A stretch of 64,000 bases of DNA from Ornithomonoglobus_A sp045649025 (GCA_045649025.1 JAZRPB010000024.1:1-64000); one strand, 5' to 3'. Positions 31,690 through 39,636 are shown, counted from the stretch's first letter. Numbers and translations: made by a program. Notes: generated from the letters alone by a model not told the origin.

Positions 31690-33631
31690 ATTCCTTCTCA
31701 ATTCTCCTTATTTTGTCACGCAGCTGTGCTGCCGCTTCAAATTCAAGATTTTCTGCCGCCTTAATCATCTCGGCGGTTAGATTTGCAATTATTCTTGTAT
31801 ATTCATTGTTGTCACTTATTGCCTCCTCAACAGGCTTTAGGGATTCTATCTTTTCCCTAATATCCTTTTTAATTGTTTTTGGAATAATATTGTGTTCTTT
31901 GTTATAATTATCCTGTATTTTGCGGCGTCTTGCAGTTTCATCCATTGCACGCTTCATAGAGCCTGTTATGGTATCTGCATATAGAATAACCTTACCTTCG
32001 CTGTTTCTTGCGGCTCTTCCAATGGTTTGTATCAACGACATCTCACTTCTTAAAAAGCCTTCCTTGTCTGCATCAAGTATTGCAACAAGTGCAACCTCGG
32101 GAATATCAAGCCCCTCTCTTAAGAGGTTTATACCAATAAGCACATCATACACGCCAAGTCTTAAATCACGTATAATTTCAGTTCTTTCAAGTGTGTCGAT
32201 ATCTGAATGCATATACGTTACCTTAACACCAATTTCCTTTAAGTAGTCGGTTAAATCCTCTGCCATTTTCTTGGTAAGAGTAGTAATAAGAGTGCGGTAA
32301 CCTTTTTTGGTTTGCAAACGTATTTCCTCTATTAAGTCATCTATCTGGTGTTCGGTCGGCTTTAATACTATTTCGGGGTCCAAAAGACCTGTTGGTCTTA
32401 TTATTTGTTCAGCAATAGTGTCTGACAGCTCCGATTCGTATTGTGCAGGCGTTGCACTAGTGTATAGCACCTGACTTTGCCGTTTAGTAAACTCATCAAA
32501 TTTAAGCGGTCTGTTATCAGCCGCACTCGGCAGACGAAAGCCGTATTTTATTAGGGTTTCCTTTCTTGCTCTGTCGCCGTTATACATTCCCCTAACTTGA
32601 GGGATTGTAACGTGAGATTCGTCTATTATCATAAGATAATCCTCGGGGAAATAATCGAGCAATGTAAAAGGAGCACTGCCCTTTGCACGTCCGCTAATAT
32701 GTCGTGAATAGTTTTCAATACCCTGACAAAAACCAATTTCCTGCATCATTTCAAGGTCATATAGCGTACGCTGCTCAATTCGTTGTGCCTCTATGAGCAT
32801 ATCACGTTCTTTAAAGAACTTTACCTGCTCCCACATTTCCTCTTCAATTGCTGCCATTGCAAGAAGCATTTTCTCGTTTGTGGTAACATAGTGTGAGGCG
32901 GGTGTTATCACTGCGTGGTTACGCACACCAACAACCTCACCCGTAACAACATTAACCTCGCATATTCTTTCAATTTCATCGCCAAAAAATTCTACACGTA
33001 TGGCATTTTCGCCGTTATTTGCAGGGAAAATCTCCAACACATCGCCACGTACACGGAACTTGTTTCTTATAAAGTTTATATCGTTTCTTTCGTACTGCAT
33101 AGATACAAGCTTTTTTAAAACTTCATCACGGTCAATTTCCATTCCTACACGTAGTGAAAGCATAAGGTTTTTATAGTCGTCGGGGTCGCCCAAGCCATAG
33201 ATGCACGAAACAGACGATACTATTAAAACATCCTTGCGTTCAAGTAATGCAAAGGTTGCACTGTGGCGTAGTTTATCAAGCTCCTCGTTGGTCATTGAGT
33301 TTTTTTCTATAAATGTATCGGTTTGGGGGAGATATGCCTCGGGCTGATAGTAGTCGTAGTAGGATACAAAAAATTCAACACAGTTTTCGGGGAAAAATTC
33401 CTTAAACTCACTGCATAGCTGTGCTGCAAGCGTCTTATTGTGTGCAAGCACAATTGTGGGTTTGTTAAGGCGGGCAATAATATTTGCCATAGTAAAGGTT
33501 TTGCCCGAGCCTGTTACACCCATAAGCGTCTGGTGCTTCTTTCCTGATTTAAAGCCCTCAACAAGAGTGTCTATGGCTTGCGGTTGGTCGCCTGTGGGCT
33601 CAAATGGTGATACAAGCTTGAATTTATCCAT
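31670..33631 (-). CDS. uvrB: Excinuclease ABC subunit B
   Basis: The product is 653 aa. Helicase motif I is TLMGVTGSGKTFTMANIIAR. It also has the beta-hairpin region YYDYYQPEAYLPQTDTFIEK, DESH box, the motif VI QTIGRAARNSEGKVI, and a C-terminal UVR domain (AEMIKAAENLEFEAAAQLRD) for UvrC binding. UvrB verifies damage after UvrA handover. Its Shine-Dalgarno is an unusual run of eight G (33640-33647 region, AAAGGGGGGGGAAATATTATG written in parts: AAAG, eight G, AAATATT). No SOS box is seen upstream. Confidence 0.97.
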   Translation of the reverse strand: MDKFKLVSPFEPTGDQPQAIDTLVEGFKSGKKHQTLMGVTGSGKTFTMANIIARLNKPTIVLAHNKTLAAQLCSEFKEFFPENCVEFFVSYYDYYQPEAYLPQTDTFIEKNSMTNEELDKLRHSATFALLERKDVLIVSSVSCIYGLGDPDDYKNLMLSLRVGMEIDRDEVLKKLVSMQYERNDINFIRNKFRVRGDVLEIFPANNGENAIRVEFFGDEIERICEVNVVTGEVVGVRNHAVITPASHYVTTNEKMLLAMAAIEEEMWEQVKFFKERDMLIEAQRIEQRTLYDLEMMQEIGFCQGIENYSRHISGRAKGSAPFTLLDYFPEDYLMIIDESHVTIPQVRGMYNGDRARKETLIKYGFRLPSAADNRPLKFDEFTKRQSQVLYTSATPAQYESELSDTIAEQIIRPTGLLDPEIVLKPTEHQIDDLIEEIRLQTKKGYRTLITTLTKKMAEDLTDYLKEIGVKVTYMHSDIDTLERTEIIRDLRLGVYDVLIGINLLREGLDIPEVALVAILDADKEGFLRSEMSLIQTIGRAARNSEGKVILYADTITGSMKRAMDETARRRKIQDNYNKEHNIIPKTIKKDIREKIESLKPVEEAISDNNEYTRIIANLTAEMIKAAENLEFEAAAQLRDKIRRIEKEYESGNN

Positions 33632-33682
33632 AATATTTCCCCCCCCTTTCGTGTTTAGTTTTAATCTGTAATTTTTGGTAAA

Positions 33683-34504
33683 TTATTCCTGTATGTAGAG
33701 TGATTTAACATAAACGTGCACACGCCGCACGTTTACCGAGGTATATTCTTCTATGTTGTTTTTAACTGTGTATTGTAATTGTTTTGAAACCTCTGCAATA
33801 TTATAACCATAAATAAGCGTTGCATTTATATCAAGATGAACTCCGTGTGATGTTTTTCTTATATTAACACTGTTTAGCTTATATATACCGTCTATTTTCT
33901 TTGCCTCATATTCGGTTATATTAATAAGCACATTATCGGAAATTGTAAATTCGCCCATATATGAGAACGACGGTCGCACAATGGATTTATCTGCTTCTGT
34001 AATATCATCCTCACTGTCAAGATTTTTTTGAAATAAACGTAAGGGATGAAGAAAATATCCCGAAAAGTCCTTTTTAATTTCGGGGGCAGGAACGGGTATA
34101 ACGTGCTTGCCCTGTGAAAGCCGCATATTTTTGGCAATATTTATTTCATCGTTGCTTGCAACATCTTCAATTCTTATGATTTGTTCTATTTTAGGAACAT
34201 CAAGTCTGGCGGCAATCTGCTGTGCCATTCTGTCGGAGGTGCCTAAAATCATAAGACATTTAATATTACTTTTTTTTATTACTCTTTTCATTTCCTCGGC
34301 ATCGGCATCATTCATAAAAAGTGCATGCTTAACAGAGGCAATTCTTGTGCTTTCCTTTTTTGCCGAAGTGCCTCCTATAACTTTGCCCTGTGAAATTAAA
34401 AGTCCGTCATCTATTATAGCATCTGCTCCGTATTGCTTCGATACAAGAATGGAGCGATAGCTTTTACCTGTACCGCTTGGACCAACAAATGCAATTGTTT
34501 TCAT
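33683..34504 (-). CDS. P-loop ATPase fused to an Asp23/Gls24-like domain
   Basis: The product is 273 aa. The N-terminus MKTIAFVGPSGTGKSYRSIL is a P-loop. A Rossmann-like body to about 150 follows (IKCLMILGTSDRMAQQIAAR, KIEQIIRIEDVASNDEI). Residues about 190-270 look like an Asp23/Gls24 (DUF322) domain: DNVLINITEYEAKKIDGIYK, then GVHLDINATLIYGYNIAEVS and a closing VRRVHVYVKSL. The function is unknown; Asp23 proteins are linked to envelope stress and lipid metabolism. It lies between rex and uvrB with 21- and 51-bp gaps, so it shares their transcript. Confidence 0.75.
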   Translation of the reverse strand: MKTIAFVGPSGTGKSYRSILVSKQYGADAIIDDGLLISQGKVIGGTSAKKESTRIASVKHALFMNDADAEEMKRVIKKSNIKCLMILGTSDRMAQQIAARLDVPKIEQIIRIEDVASNDEINIAKNMRLSQGKHVIPVPAPEIKKDFSGYFLHPLRLFQKNLDSEDDITEADKSIVRPSFSYMGEFTISDNVLINITEYEAKKIDGIYKLNSVNIRKTSHGVHLDINATLIYGYNIAEVSKQLQYTVKNNIEEYTSVNVRRVHVYVKSLYIQE

Positions 34505-34525
34505 AACACATTACACAACCTTTCG

Positions 34526-35158
34526 TTAGTTGTTATCTCTCTTTATCTTATAGGATAATGTCATAAGAGGGTCTGATATATGCACATTTTCAACTGCAAC
34601 TCCCTGGGGGAGACGCAGCTCGCCGTATGAAAAGTTTAAAAAGCCTTTCACACCGCAATCGGCTGCAAGCTGTGCAACCTCCTGTACGGCCTTTTTGGGT
34701 AATGCTAAAATTGCAATATCAACCCGTTTTTTTAAAAGAAAATCCTTTAAATATTCTATCGACATAACCTCTATGTTTTGTATTGTTGTACCTATTACAT
34801 TTTCATTGTTATCAAAAATTCCCACAAGCTTAAAGCCGCGTTTTTCAAAGCCTGAATGTGCAGCAAGAGCATGACCAAGGTTTCCTGCACCAATTATAAT
34901 GGTTGTATCGCCATCATTAAGACCAAGAATTTCGCCTATTTCATTGTAGAGGTGTTCCACATTATAACCATAGCCCTGTTGACCAAAGCCGCCAAAAAAT
35001 CTTAAGTCCTGACGTATCTGTGAAGCGGTTATCGACATTTTTTCAGACAAATTTGCCGATGAAATGCGAAGAACACCCTGGTCGAGTAAATCACCAAGAT
35101 AACGATAGTATCGAGGCAGACGATTTATAACCACGCCTGGTACATCTTTCTTTGTCAT
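34526..35158 (-). CDS. rex: Redox-sensing transcriptional repressor Rex
   Basis: The product is 210 aa. N-terminal winged HTH: LPRYYRYLGDLLDQGVLRIS, ISSANLSEKMSITASQIRQD and FFGGFGQQGYGYNV. C-terminal Rossmann NAD(H) domain: TIIIGAGNLGHALAAHSGFE. Rex senses the NADH/NAD+ ratio and represses fermentation and hydrogenase genes when NADH is low. ATG 35158 follows GAGG by 8 nt. It heads the rex-(P-loop/Asp23)-uvrB-orf-uvrA operon. I see no consensus Rex box in its own promoter. Confidence 0.96.
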   Translation of the reverse strand: MTKKDVPGVVINRLPRYYRYLGDLLDQGVLRISSANLSEKMSITASQIRQDLRFFGGFGQQGYGYNVEHLYNEIGEILGLNDGDTTIIIGAGNLGHALAAHSGFEKRGFKLVGIFDNNENVIGTTIQNIEVMSIEYLKDFLLKKRVDIAILALPKKAVQEVAQLAADCGVKGFLNFSYGELRLPQGVAVENVHISDPLMTLSYKIKRDNN

Positions 35159-35196
35159 ATAGTAACCTCGTTTCAAAATAAAATTAACCCATATTA

Positions 35197-35225
35197 ATTA
35201 TACACCATATAAGAAAAAATGTCTA
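35197..35225 (-). promoter_or_regulatory. rex operon promoter
   Basis: Minus-strand TAGACA (35220-35225), 17-bp spacer, TATAAT (35197-35202). Divergent from the acyl-carrier-protein promoter. Confidence 0.75.
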
Positions 35226-35292
35226 TAAATATTTAAAAAAAATAAGGTTTTTGTTAGAAAATGCAATCAAGCTTCAAATTCCTTACAAAGCA

Positions 35293-35321
35293 TTGACTTT
35301 AATAAAGGTTTATTGTATAAT
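35293..35321 (+). promoter_or_regulatory. Promoter of the ACP-fkbH operon
   Basis: TTGACT (35293-35298), 17-bp spacer, TATAAT (35316-35321). Confidence 0.88.
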
Positions 35322-35356
35322 TAATATAATGAAAAATATGAAAGGTATGATAGATT

Positions 35357-35581
35357 ATGACAACGCAGGAAAGAGTAATGAACTTTTTTATTGAAAAAGG
35401 TCACAATATAGAGGCTGATACTGATTTATTCAAGGGCGGATATGTAAATTCACTTTTTGCACTTGAGGTGGTTATGTATCTTGAAAAGGAATTTGGAATT
35501 AAGCTTAAAAATAAGGATATAACAGAAAAGAATTTTAAGACGGTTGAAGCAATAACTCAAACTGTTGAAAAATATCTTTAA
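35357..35581 (+). CDS. Acyl carrier protein of the FkbJ/glyceryl-ACP type
   Basis: The product is 74 aa. DTDLFKGGYVNSLFALEVVM carries the phosphopantetheine Ser in V-N-S-L rather than the common D-S-L. The G(Y/F)VNSLFA signature is typical of the ACPs that partner FkbH-like enzymes in methoxymalonyl-, hydroxymalonyl- and glyceryl-ACP pathways. The following LEKEFGIKLKNKDITEKNFK is also typical of this group. It is encoded 25 bp before the fkbH-like gene. An Sfp-type transferase at 43975-44556 could charge it. Confidence 0.85.
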   Translation: MTTQERVMNFFIEKGHNIEADTDLFKGGYVNSLFALEVVMYLEKEFGIKLKNKDITEKNFKTVEAITQTVEKYL

Positions 35582-35606
35582 TTAAAGAAAGGCTTTGATT
35601 TTTAAT

Positions 35607-36626
35607 ATGGCTAAACAGAAAATTAAGTGTGTTGTATGGGATTTAGACAACACTCTGTGGAACGGAACACTGGTTGAAAATACTGTAACAGGTTTAAATG
35701 ACGGTGTTTTAGACGTTATAAAGTCGCTTGATGAACGTGGTATCCTGCAATCTGTTGCAAGCAAAAATAACTATGATGATGCATATAAAAAGCTATGTGA
35801 GTTTGGTGTGGAGGAATACTTTCTGTATCCGCAAATAAGCTGGAACCCTAAAAGTAGCGCTATAAAAACTATTACAGAAAAGCTTAATATCGGAATAGAT
35901 ACAATTGCTTTTATAGACGACCAACCCTTTGAGCGTGAGGAGGTTGCACACCTGTGTCCTGAAGTTATGACAATAGATGCAATGGATATAAAAAATATTT
36001 TAAGCTACGATAGAATGACACCCCGATTTATTACCGAGGATACCAAAAACCGCAGAAAAATGTATATTGCAGCATCAAAGCGGGATAAGGTTGAAAAGGA
36101 GTTTGAGGGTACAAGCAGTGAGTTTTTGCAAAGTCTTGGTATGAAGCTGACGATTGAGCCTGTGTGTGAAGAGGACTTGCAAAGAGCATATGAGCTTACT
36201 ATACGCACACACCAGTTAAATTCAACAGGCTACACATATTCGTATGACGAGCTTAAGGAGTTTATTAAAGACGATGAGCATATTTTCCTTATTGCAGGTC
36301 TTAAGGATAAATTCGGCGATTACGGAAAAATAGGTCTTATTCTTGTTGAAAATAAAGAGGAATTAAGAATAAAGCTGCTGCTTATGAGCTGCCGTGTTAT
36401 GTCGCGAGGTGTTGGCTCGGCAATTTTGGTGTACCTTGCAAAGCTTAAGGAAAAGCTTGGTAAAAGAATGTTTGCGGAATTTAAAACAACCGACCGCAAC
36501 AGAATGATGTATATAACATATAAGCTGATGGGCTTTGATGAAATAGAAGATAACGATGGTGATGTGCTTTTAGAATACACATCAGACGAGGAAAAGGATT
36601 ACCCACCGTATTTTAATATAATTTAA
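35607..36626 (+). CDS. FkbH-like HAD-superfamily glyceryl-ACP synthase
   Basis: The product is about 339 aa. N-terminal HAD domain: KCVVWDLDNTLWNGTLVEN with the D-x-D-x-T catalytic motif, ASKNN (motif II) and FIDDQPFERE. The C-terminal half (about 175-335) is a GNAT-like fold ending in VGSAILVYLAKLKEKLGKRM. FkbH enzymes convert 1,3-bisphosphoglycerate to D-glyceryl-S-ACP. No ketosynthase, acyltransferase or FabH-like condensing gene is near, so the fate of the glyceryl group is unknown. The start could be TTG 35595; ATG 35607 gives the family's usual N-terminus. Confidence 0.88.
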   Translation: MAKQKIKCVVWDLDNTLWNGTLVENTVTGLNDGVLDVIKSLDERGILQSVASKNNYDDAYKKLCEFGVEEYFLYPQISWNPKSSAIKTITEKLNIGIDTIAFIDDQPFEREEVAHLCPEVMTIDAMDIKNILSYDRMTPRFITEDTKNRRKMYIAASKRDKVEKEFEGTSSEFLQSLGMKLTIEPVCEEDLQRAYELTIRTHQLNSTGYTYSYDELKEFIKDDEHIFLIAGLKDKFGDYGKIGLILVENKEELRIKLLLMSCRVMSRGVGSAILVYLAKLKEKLGKRMFAEFKTTDRNRMMYITYKLMGFDEIEDNDGDVLLEYTSDEEKDYPPYFNII

Positions 36627-36647
36627 GCCATAAACAGCCTCTATGTT

Positions 36648-36735
36648 AGGGGATAGTAAAAAAAAGATGCGAAAATAAGCAAACCGAACTAAAAGGTGGT
36701 GTAAAAATTTTACACCACCTTTTTTAGCATCCCCT
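36648..36735 (+). repeat. Dispersed inverted-end element, copy 1 (internally deleted form)
   Basis: Left end AGGGGATAGTAAAAAAAAG then ATGC; right end AGCATCCCCT, complementary at the tips (AGGGGAT/ATCCCCT). The left 43 bp match copies at 39775 and 47911 (AAACCGAACT follows), but the interior is replaced by a 24-bp terminator stem. It starts 22 bp after the fkbH stop. Confidence 0.75.
36691..36726. terminator. Bidirectional terminator between fkbH and the EamA transporter
   Basis: AAAAGGTGGTGTAAAA and TTTTACACCACCTTTT are perfect complements, with A-run and T-run on both sides. It serves the convergent plus- and minus-strand genes and lies inside repeat copy 1. Confidence 0.95.
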
Positions 36736-36736
36736 G

Positions 36737-37642
36737 TTATTTTTTTGACCTGTTAACAATTACTATACCTGCACACACGCACACTAACGAAATTAAATAT
36801 TCTATTTTGAAAATGTCTTCCTTTAAGAATATTGCAGACAATATTGTGGCGGTAATCGGGATTATGAAGTTATATATACTGATTTTACTCACAGGGTTGT
36901 ATGTAAGAAGCATTGTCCAGATTGAGTATGCACCAATAGATATAAGTGACAGATACAGTAAACCTATAATGCCGCTTAACGATACCTGTGTGAATGCACC
37001 GCCGCATAAAAGGCCTATCACAACAAGCATAACACCGCCAATAAGCAGATTATACATTGCAACTGTGTTGGAGTTTTCAAGCTGTGTAACCTTTTTGCTT
37101 ATCATAGAGCCTATTACAAATGCAAGAGCACCCACCACAATAAGACCTTCGCCCTTAAAAGAGATTGCAGCACTTCCGCCATTGAGAGTTACGGCAAGTA
37201 CGCCTGCAAAGCCTATTATTGTTCCTAATATTTTTGCGGCTGTGATTTTTTCGTTCTTGTATGCAAAATGAGCAACTATTACTGCAATAAATGTGCTTGT
37301 TGCATTAAATATTGAGCCGTTAGTGCCCGATGTATTGGAAAGGCCTACATAGAAGAATAAATATTGCAGTGCAGTGTATACAAACGCAAGCAGTATAAGG
37401 CTTGGAATATTTTTCTTTTGCGGTGCTTGTACCTTTTTGTTTTTAATGCTTGAAACTAATATAAGAATTATGCCTGCAATTGTAAAACGTAAGCCCGCAA
37501 ATAGAAGTATCTGCGGCACTGTTTCAATTCCGAAGGCGGCGTAACCAAGCTTTATTCCGGGATATGCACTGCCCCATAAAATGTTGCACAATATTGCAAG
37601 CAGGATTGTGATAGTTGTTGATTTGTATATTTTGTTACTCAT
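36737..37642 (-). CDS. EamA/DMT-superfamily metabolite transporter
   Basis: The product is 301 aa with ten predicted membrane helices in two EamA repeats (ILLAILCNILWGSAYPGIKL near the start; KGEGLIVVGALAFVIGSMIS beginning repeat two). Such proteins export or import small metabolites; the substrate is unknown. ATG 37640-37642 has no Shine-Dalgarno. A short frame at 37635-37676 with a ribosome binding site overlaps its start, suggesting coupled translation. A dyad (37653-37676) lies directly upstream. Confidence 0.9.
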   Translation of the reverse strand: MSNKIYKSTTITILLAILCNILWGSAYPGIKLGYAAFGIETVPQILLFAGLRFTIAGIILILVSSIKNKKVQAPQKKNIPSLILLAFVYTALQYLFFYVGLSNTSGTNGSIFNATSTFIAVIVAHFAYKNEKITAAKILGTIIGFAGVLAVTLNGGSAAISFKGEGLIVVGALAFVIGSMISKKVTQLENSNTVAMYNLLIGGVMLVVIGLLCGGAFTQVSLSGIIGLLYLSLISIGAYSIWTMLLTYNPVSKISIYNFIIPITATILSAIFLKEDIFKIEYLISLVCVCAGIVIVNRSKK

Positions 37643-37676
37643 AATTTAGTGTATGATACATTTTATTTTGTATCAT
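37635..37676 (-). CDS. Possible 13-residue leader peptide coupled to the EamA gene
   Basis: On the minus strand AAAGG (37681-37685) precedes ATG 37674-37676. The frame reads MIQNKMYHTLNYE and its TAA (37635-37637) lies 3 bases inside the EamA gene, in ATGAGTAA. The EamA start has no site of its own, so ribosomes ending the leader could restart there. The reading is exact, but expression is inferred. Confidence 0.4.
   Translation of the reverse strand: MIQNKMYHTLNYE
37653..37676 (-). promoter_or_regulatory. Inverted repeat in the EamA leader
   Basis: ATGATACA (37653-37660) and TGTATCAT (37669-37676) are perfect complements around an 8-bp T-rich centre, coinciding with the possible leader peptide start. 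It may be an operator or an RNA hairpin that occludes translation. Confidence 0.5.
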
Positions 37677-37793
37677 ATATCCTTTCTTGATTAAATTTAT
37701 ATATTATAGAATTCGTGTACAAATTAGATGCCGCTAAATCATTTTACCAGGAGTAAAAATGCTTGCTTGCAAAGGCATTTTTGCGACACCGTC

Positions 37794-37874
37794 AATTGAC
37801 ACAGTGCTCGAAAGAGCACAAAAGAGCGTAAGCTCTTAAGAATTTTATGAAATAAAATTCTGTATGTGTCAATT
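37794..37874. other. 81-nt four-way-junction (cloverleaf) element
   Basis: AATTGACACA (37794-37803) pairs with TGTGTCAATT (37865-37874). Inside are three perfect hairpins: GTGCTC-GAAA-GAGCAC, AAGAGC-GTAA-GCTCTT and AGAATTTTAT-GAA-ATAAAATTCT. The first two loops are GNRA tetraloops. A further stem AAAAATGC/GCATTTTT lies just before (37755-37782). It is not a tRNA: no anticodon arm, T-loop or CCA pattern. It lies between the EamA gene and repeat copy 2. Confidence 0.65.
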
Positions 37875-37954
37875 ATAGCCTAAATTGTATTTTTTGTCAA
37901 GTTAGGTAGTATTTTGCAAAAAAGATGCCGTAAATTCATTACAGCCCATTTGGG

Positions 37955-38206
37955 AGGGATAGGAAAAAATGTTTCAGAATGGACAAAATGAGCCCAAACC
38001 GTGTTGCAACGCGGTTTGGGCTTACCCGAAGGCGTACAAAGGTACGTCGAGAGGCGAATTTTGTTCATAGCAAAAACGCATTTTATAAAAAAGAAAACAC
38101 GCAAAAATGCGTGTTTTCGTCATTTTATGTTCGAACTACAAATTATAGCCAACTAATTTTGAGACTATACTTGCGTTTTTGTGGTCTGGACTTTTTTTAC
38201 ATCCCT
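37955..38206 (+). repeat. Dispersed inverted-end structured element, copy 2
   Basis: The element is 252 bp. Tips AGGGAT and ATCCCT. Stem GACAAAAT/ATTTTGTT encloses a 32-nt palindrome (AGCCCAAACCG.../...CGGTTTGGGCT) and the conserved core TACCCGAAGGCGTAC-aaag-GTACGTCGAG. A second domain, CAAAAACGCA/TGCGTTTTTG, encloses the variable hairpin AACACGCA/TGCGTGTT. The right tip supplies two bases of the pbuG stop codon (38205-38207). Its sister is copy 5 (62518-62768). Confidence 0.85.
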
Positions 38207-39557
38207 ATAGTACAATTGTTAGTATTCTTATTATAAACAATGCACTTGAAACCCACATAACAGGGTGAATATCACGAACCTTGCCTGTGAATAGCTTTAG
38301 AAGTACCCAAGAAAGAATACCAAACATAATACCATTAGCTATTGAATATGTAAATGGCATCATAATGATTGCAACAAAACCACTTACTGTGTCGGCAATA
38401 TCACCATCAAATGTCATTTTCTTAACTGATGACATCATCAAAAGTGCAACGAATAGTAACGCTGGAGTGGTTGCAAAGCCAGGGATTGCAAGGAATATTG
38501 GTGAAAGAACTAAAGCAAGCAGGAATAATACACCTGTTGTTATAGCTGTAAGACCTGTTCTGCCGCCTTGAGCAACACCTGCACTACTCTCAACGTAGCT
38601 TGTTACTGTTGATGTACCAAGACACGCACCTGCAATTGTACCTAAAGCATCTGCCATCAAAGCACCACCTGCTTTTGGAAGGTTACCTTCCTCGTCAAGT
38701 AAATCGCCTTTTTCAGCAACACCGATTACTGTACCAACGGTATCAAATAAGTCAACAAACAAGAATGAGAATACGATTACTGCAAATTCAGTAATGTGAC
38801 TTGTTACATAACTAAAGTCGAATGCAAACACATTAGGAGGTGTGATTGAAATTCCGTTAAATGATGGGAATAGTGAATATACACCAGCCTCAACATCAAC
38901 CACATACCAGCCTGCAACCTGTGCAATCATACCAAGAACCCATGTTATAAGAATACCCCAAAGGATATCACCTGGAACCTTGAAGTAATGCATAATACCT
39001 ATAATTATAAGACCAATTAAAGCTAAAACAACCTGTGGAGAAGAGATATCACCAAGTGCAACAAGTGTTGAAGGGTCTGCAACTACAATGCCTGCACCTT
39101 TTAAACCAACAATTGCAATAAACAAACCAATACCTGCTGAAATACCGAACTTTAAGTTTGCAGGAACCTTGTTTACAAGAGTTTCTCTGAACTTAAACAG
39201 TGAAAGTATAACAAAAACAATACCTTCTACCAATACAGCAGTAAGAGCGATTTGCCATGGGTTTTGAATACCTGCCTCTGCCATTGGCACACATACTGAA
39301 TATGCAAAGTATGCATTAAGTCCCATACCTGATGCCAAAGCAATTGGGTAGTTAGCAAACACTGCCATAAACACACACGCTATTGCAGCTGAAACAGCAG
39401 TTGCTGTAAACACTGCACCAGGATCCATACCCGCTGCTGATAAAATTGACGGGTTAACTGCCAGAATATAAACCATTGAAAGGAAGGTTGTTAAACCGGC
39501 AATAAGTTCTGTTTTCACGGTTGTGCCGTTACTTTTTAGTTTGAATAGCTTTTCCAT
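38205..39557 (-). CDS. pbuG: NCS2-family purine permease (AzgA/PbuG type)
   Basis: The product is 450 aa with 12-14 membrane segments. The N-terminal TELIAGLTTFLSMVYILAVN and LASGMGLNAYFAYSV motifs, plus GTSTVTSYVESSAGVAQGGR, define the AzgA-like guanine/hypoxanthine/adenine permeases. It imports purine bases by proton symport. GGAGG precedes ATG. No purine riboswitch is seen in its 80-nt leader, only a GCATTGCC/GGCAATGT hairpin (39593-39617 region). The stop codon straddles the tip of repeat copy 2. Confidence 0.93.
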   Translation of the reverse strand: MEKLFKLKSNGTTVKTELIAGLTTFLSMVYILAVNPSILSAAGMDPGAVFTATAVSAAIACVFMAVFANYPIALASGMGLNAYFAYSVCVPMAEAGIQNPWQIALTAVLVEGIVFVILSLFKFRETLVNKVPANLKFGISAGIGLFIAIVGLKGAGIVVADPSTLVALGDISSPQVVLALIGLIIIGIMHYFKVPGDILWGILITWVLGMIAQVAGWYVVDVEAGVYSLFPSFNGISITPPNVFAFDFSYVTSHITEFAVIVFSFLFVDLFDTVGTVIGVAEKGDLLDEEGNLPKAGGALMADALGTIAGACLGTSTVTSYVESSAGVAQGGRTGLTAITTGVLFLLALVLSPIFLAIPGFATTPALLFVALLMMSSVKKMTFDGDIADTVSGFVAIIMMPFTYSIANGIMFGILSWVLLKLFTGKVRDIHPVMWVSSALFIIRILTIVL

Positions 39558-39636
39558 AGTATTCCTCCTAAATTATATTATAGTATTTTTTGTGTTACAT
39601 TGCCATATCCACAGGCAATGCATTATCACTACCTTC

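Noticed and set aside
33632..33682. SOS box upstream of uvrB, and Rex box upstream of rex (35159-35260)
   Set aside because: No CGAAC-N4-GTTCG before uvrB and no TTGTGA/TCACAA-type dyad before rex could be found by eye.
37794..37874. tRNA or tRNA-like gene at the cloverleaf
   Set aside because: No T-loop consensus, anticodon arm or acceptor CCA pattern, and the helix lengths are wrong for tRNA.
37979..38236. Reading frame (starting MDKMSPNRVATRFG) nearly repeated at 62510-62743 on the minus strand
   Set aside because: Both lie in element copies 2 and 5 and follow their shared sequence; neither has a ribosome binding site, and the similarity is explained by the repeat itself.
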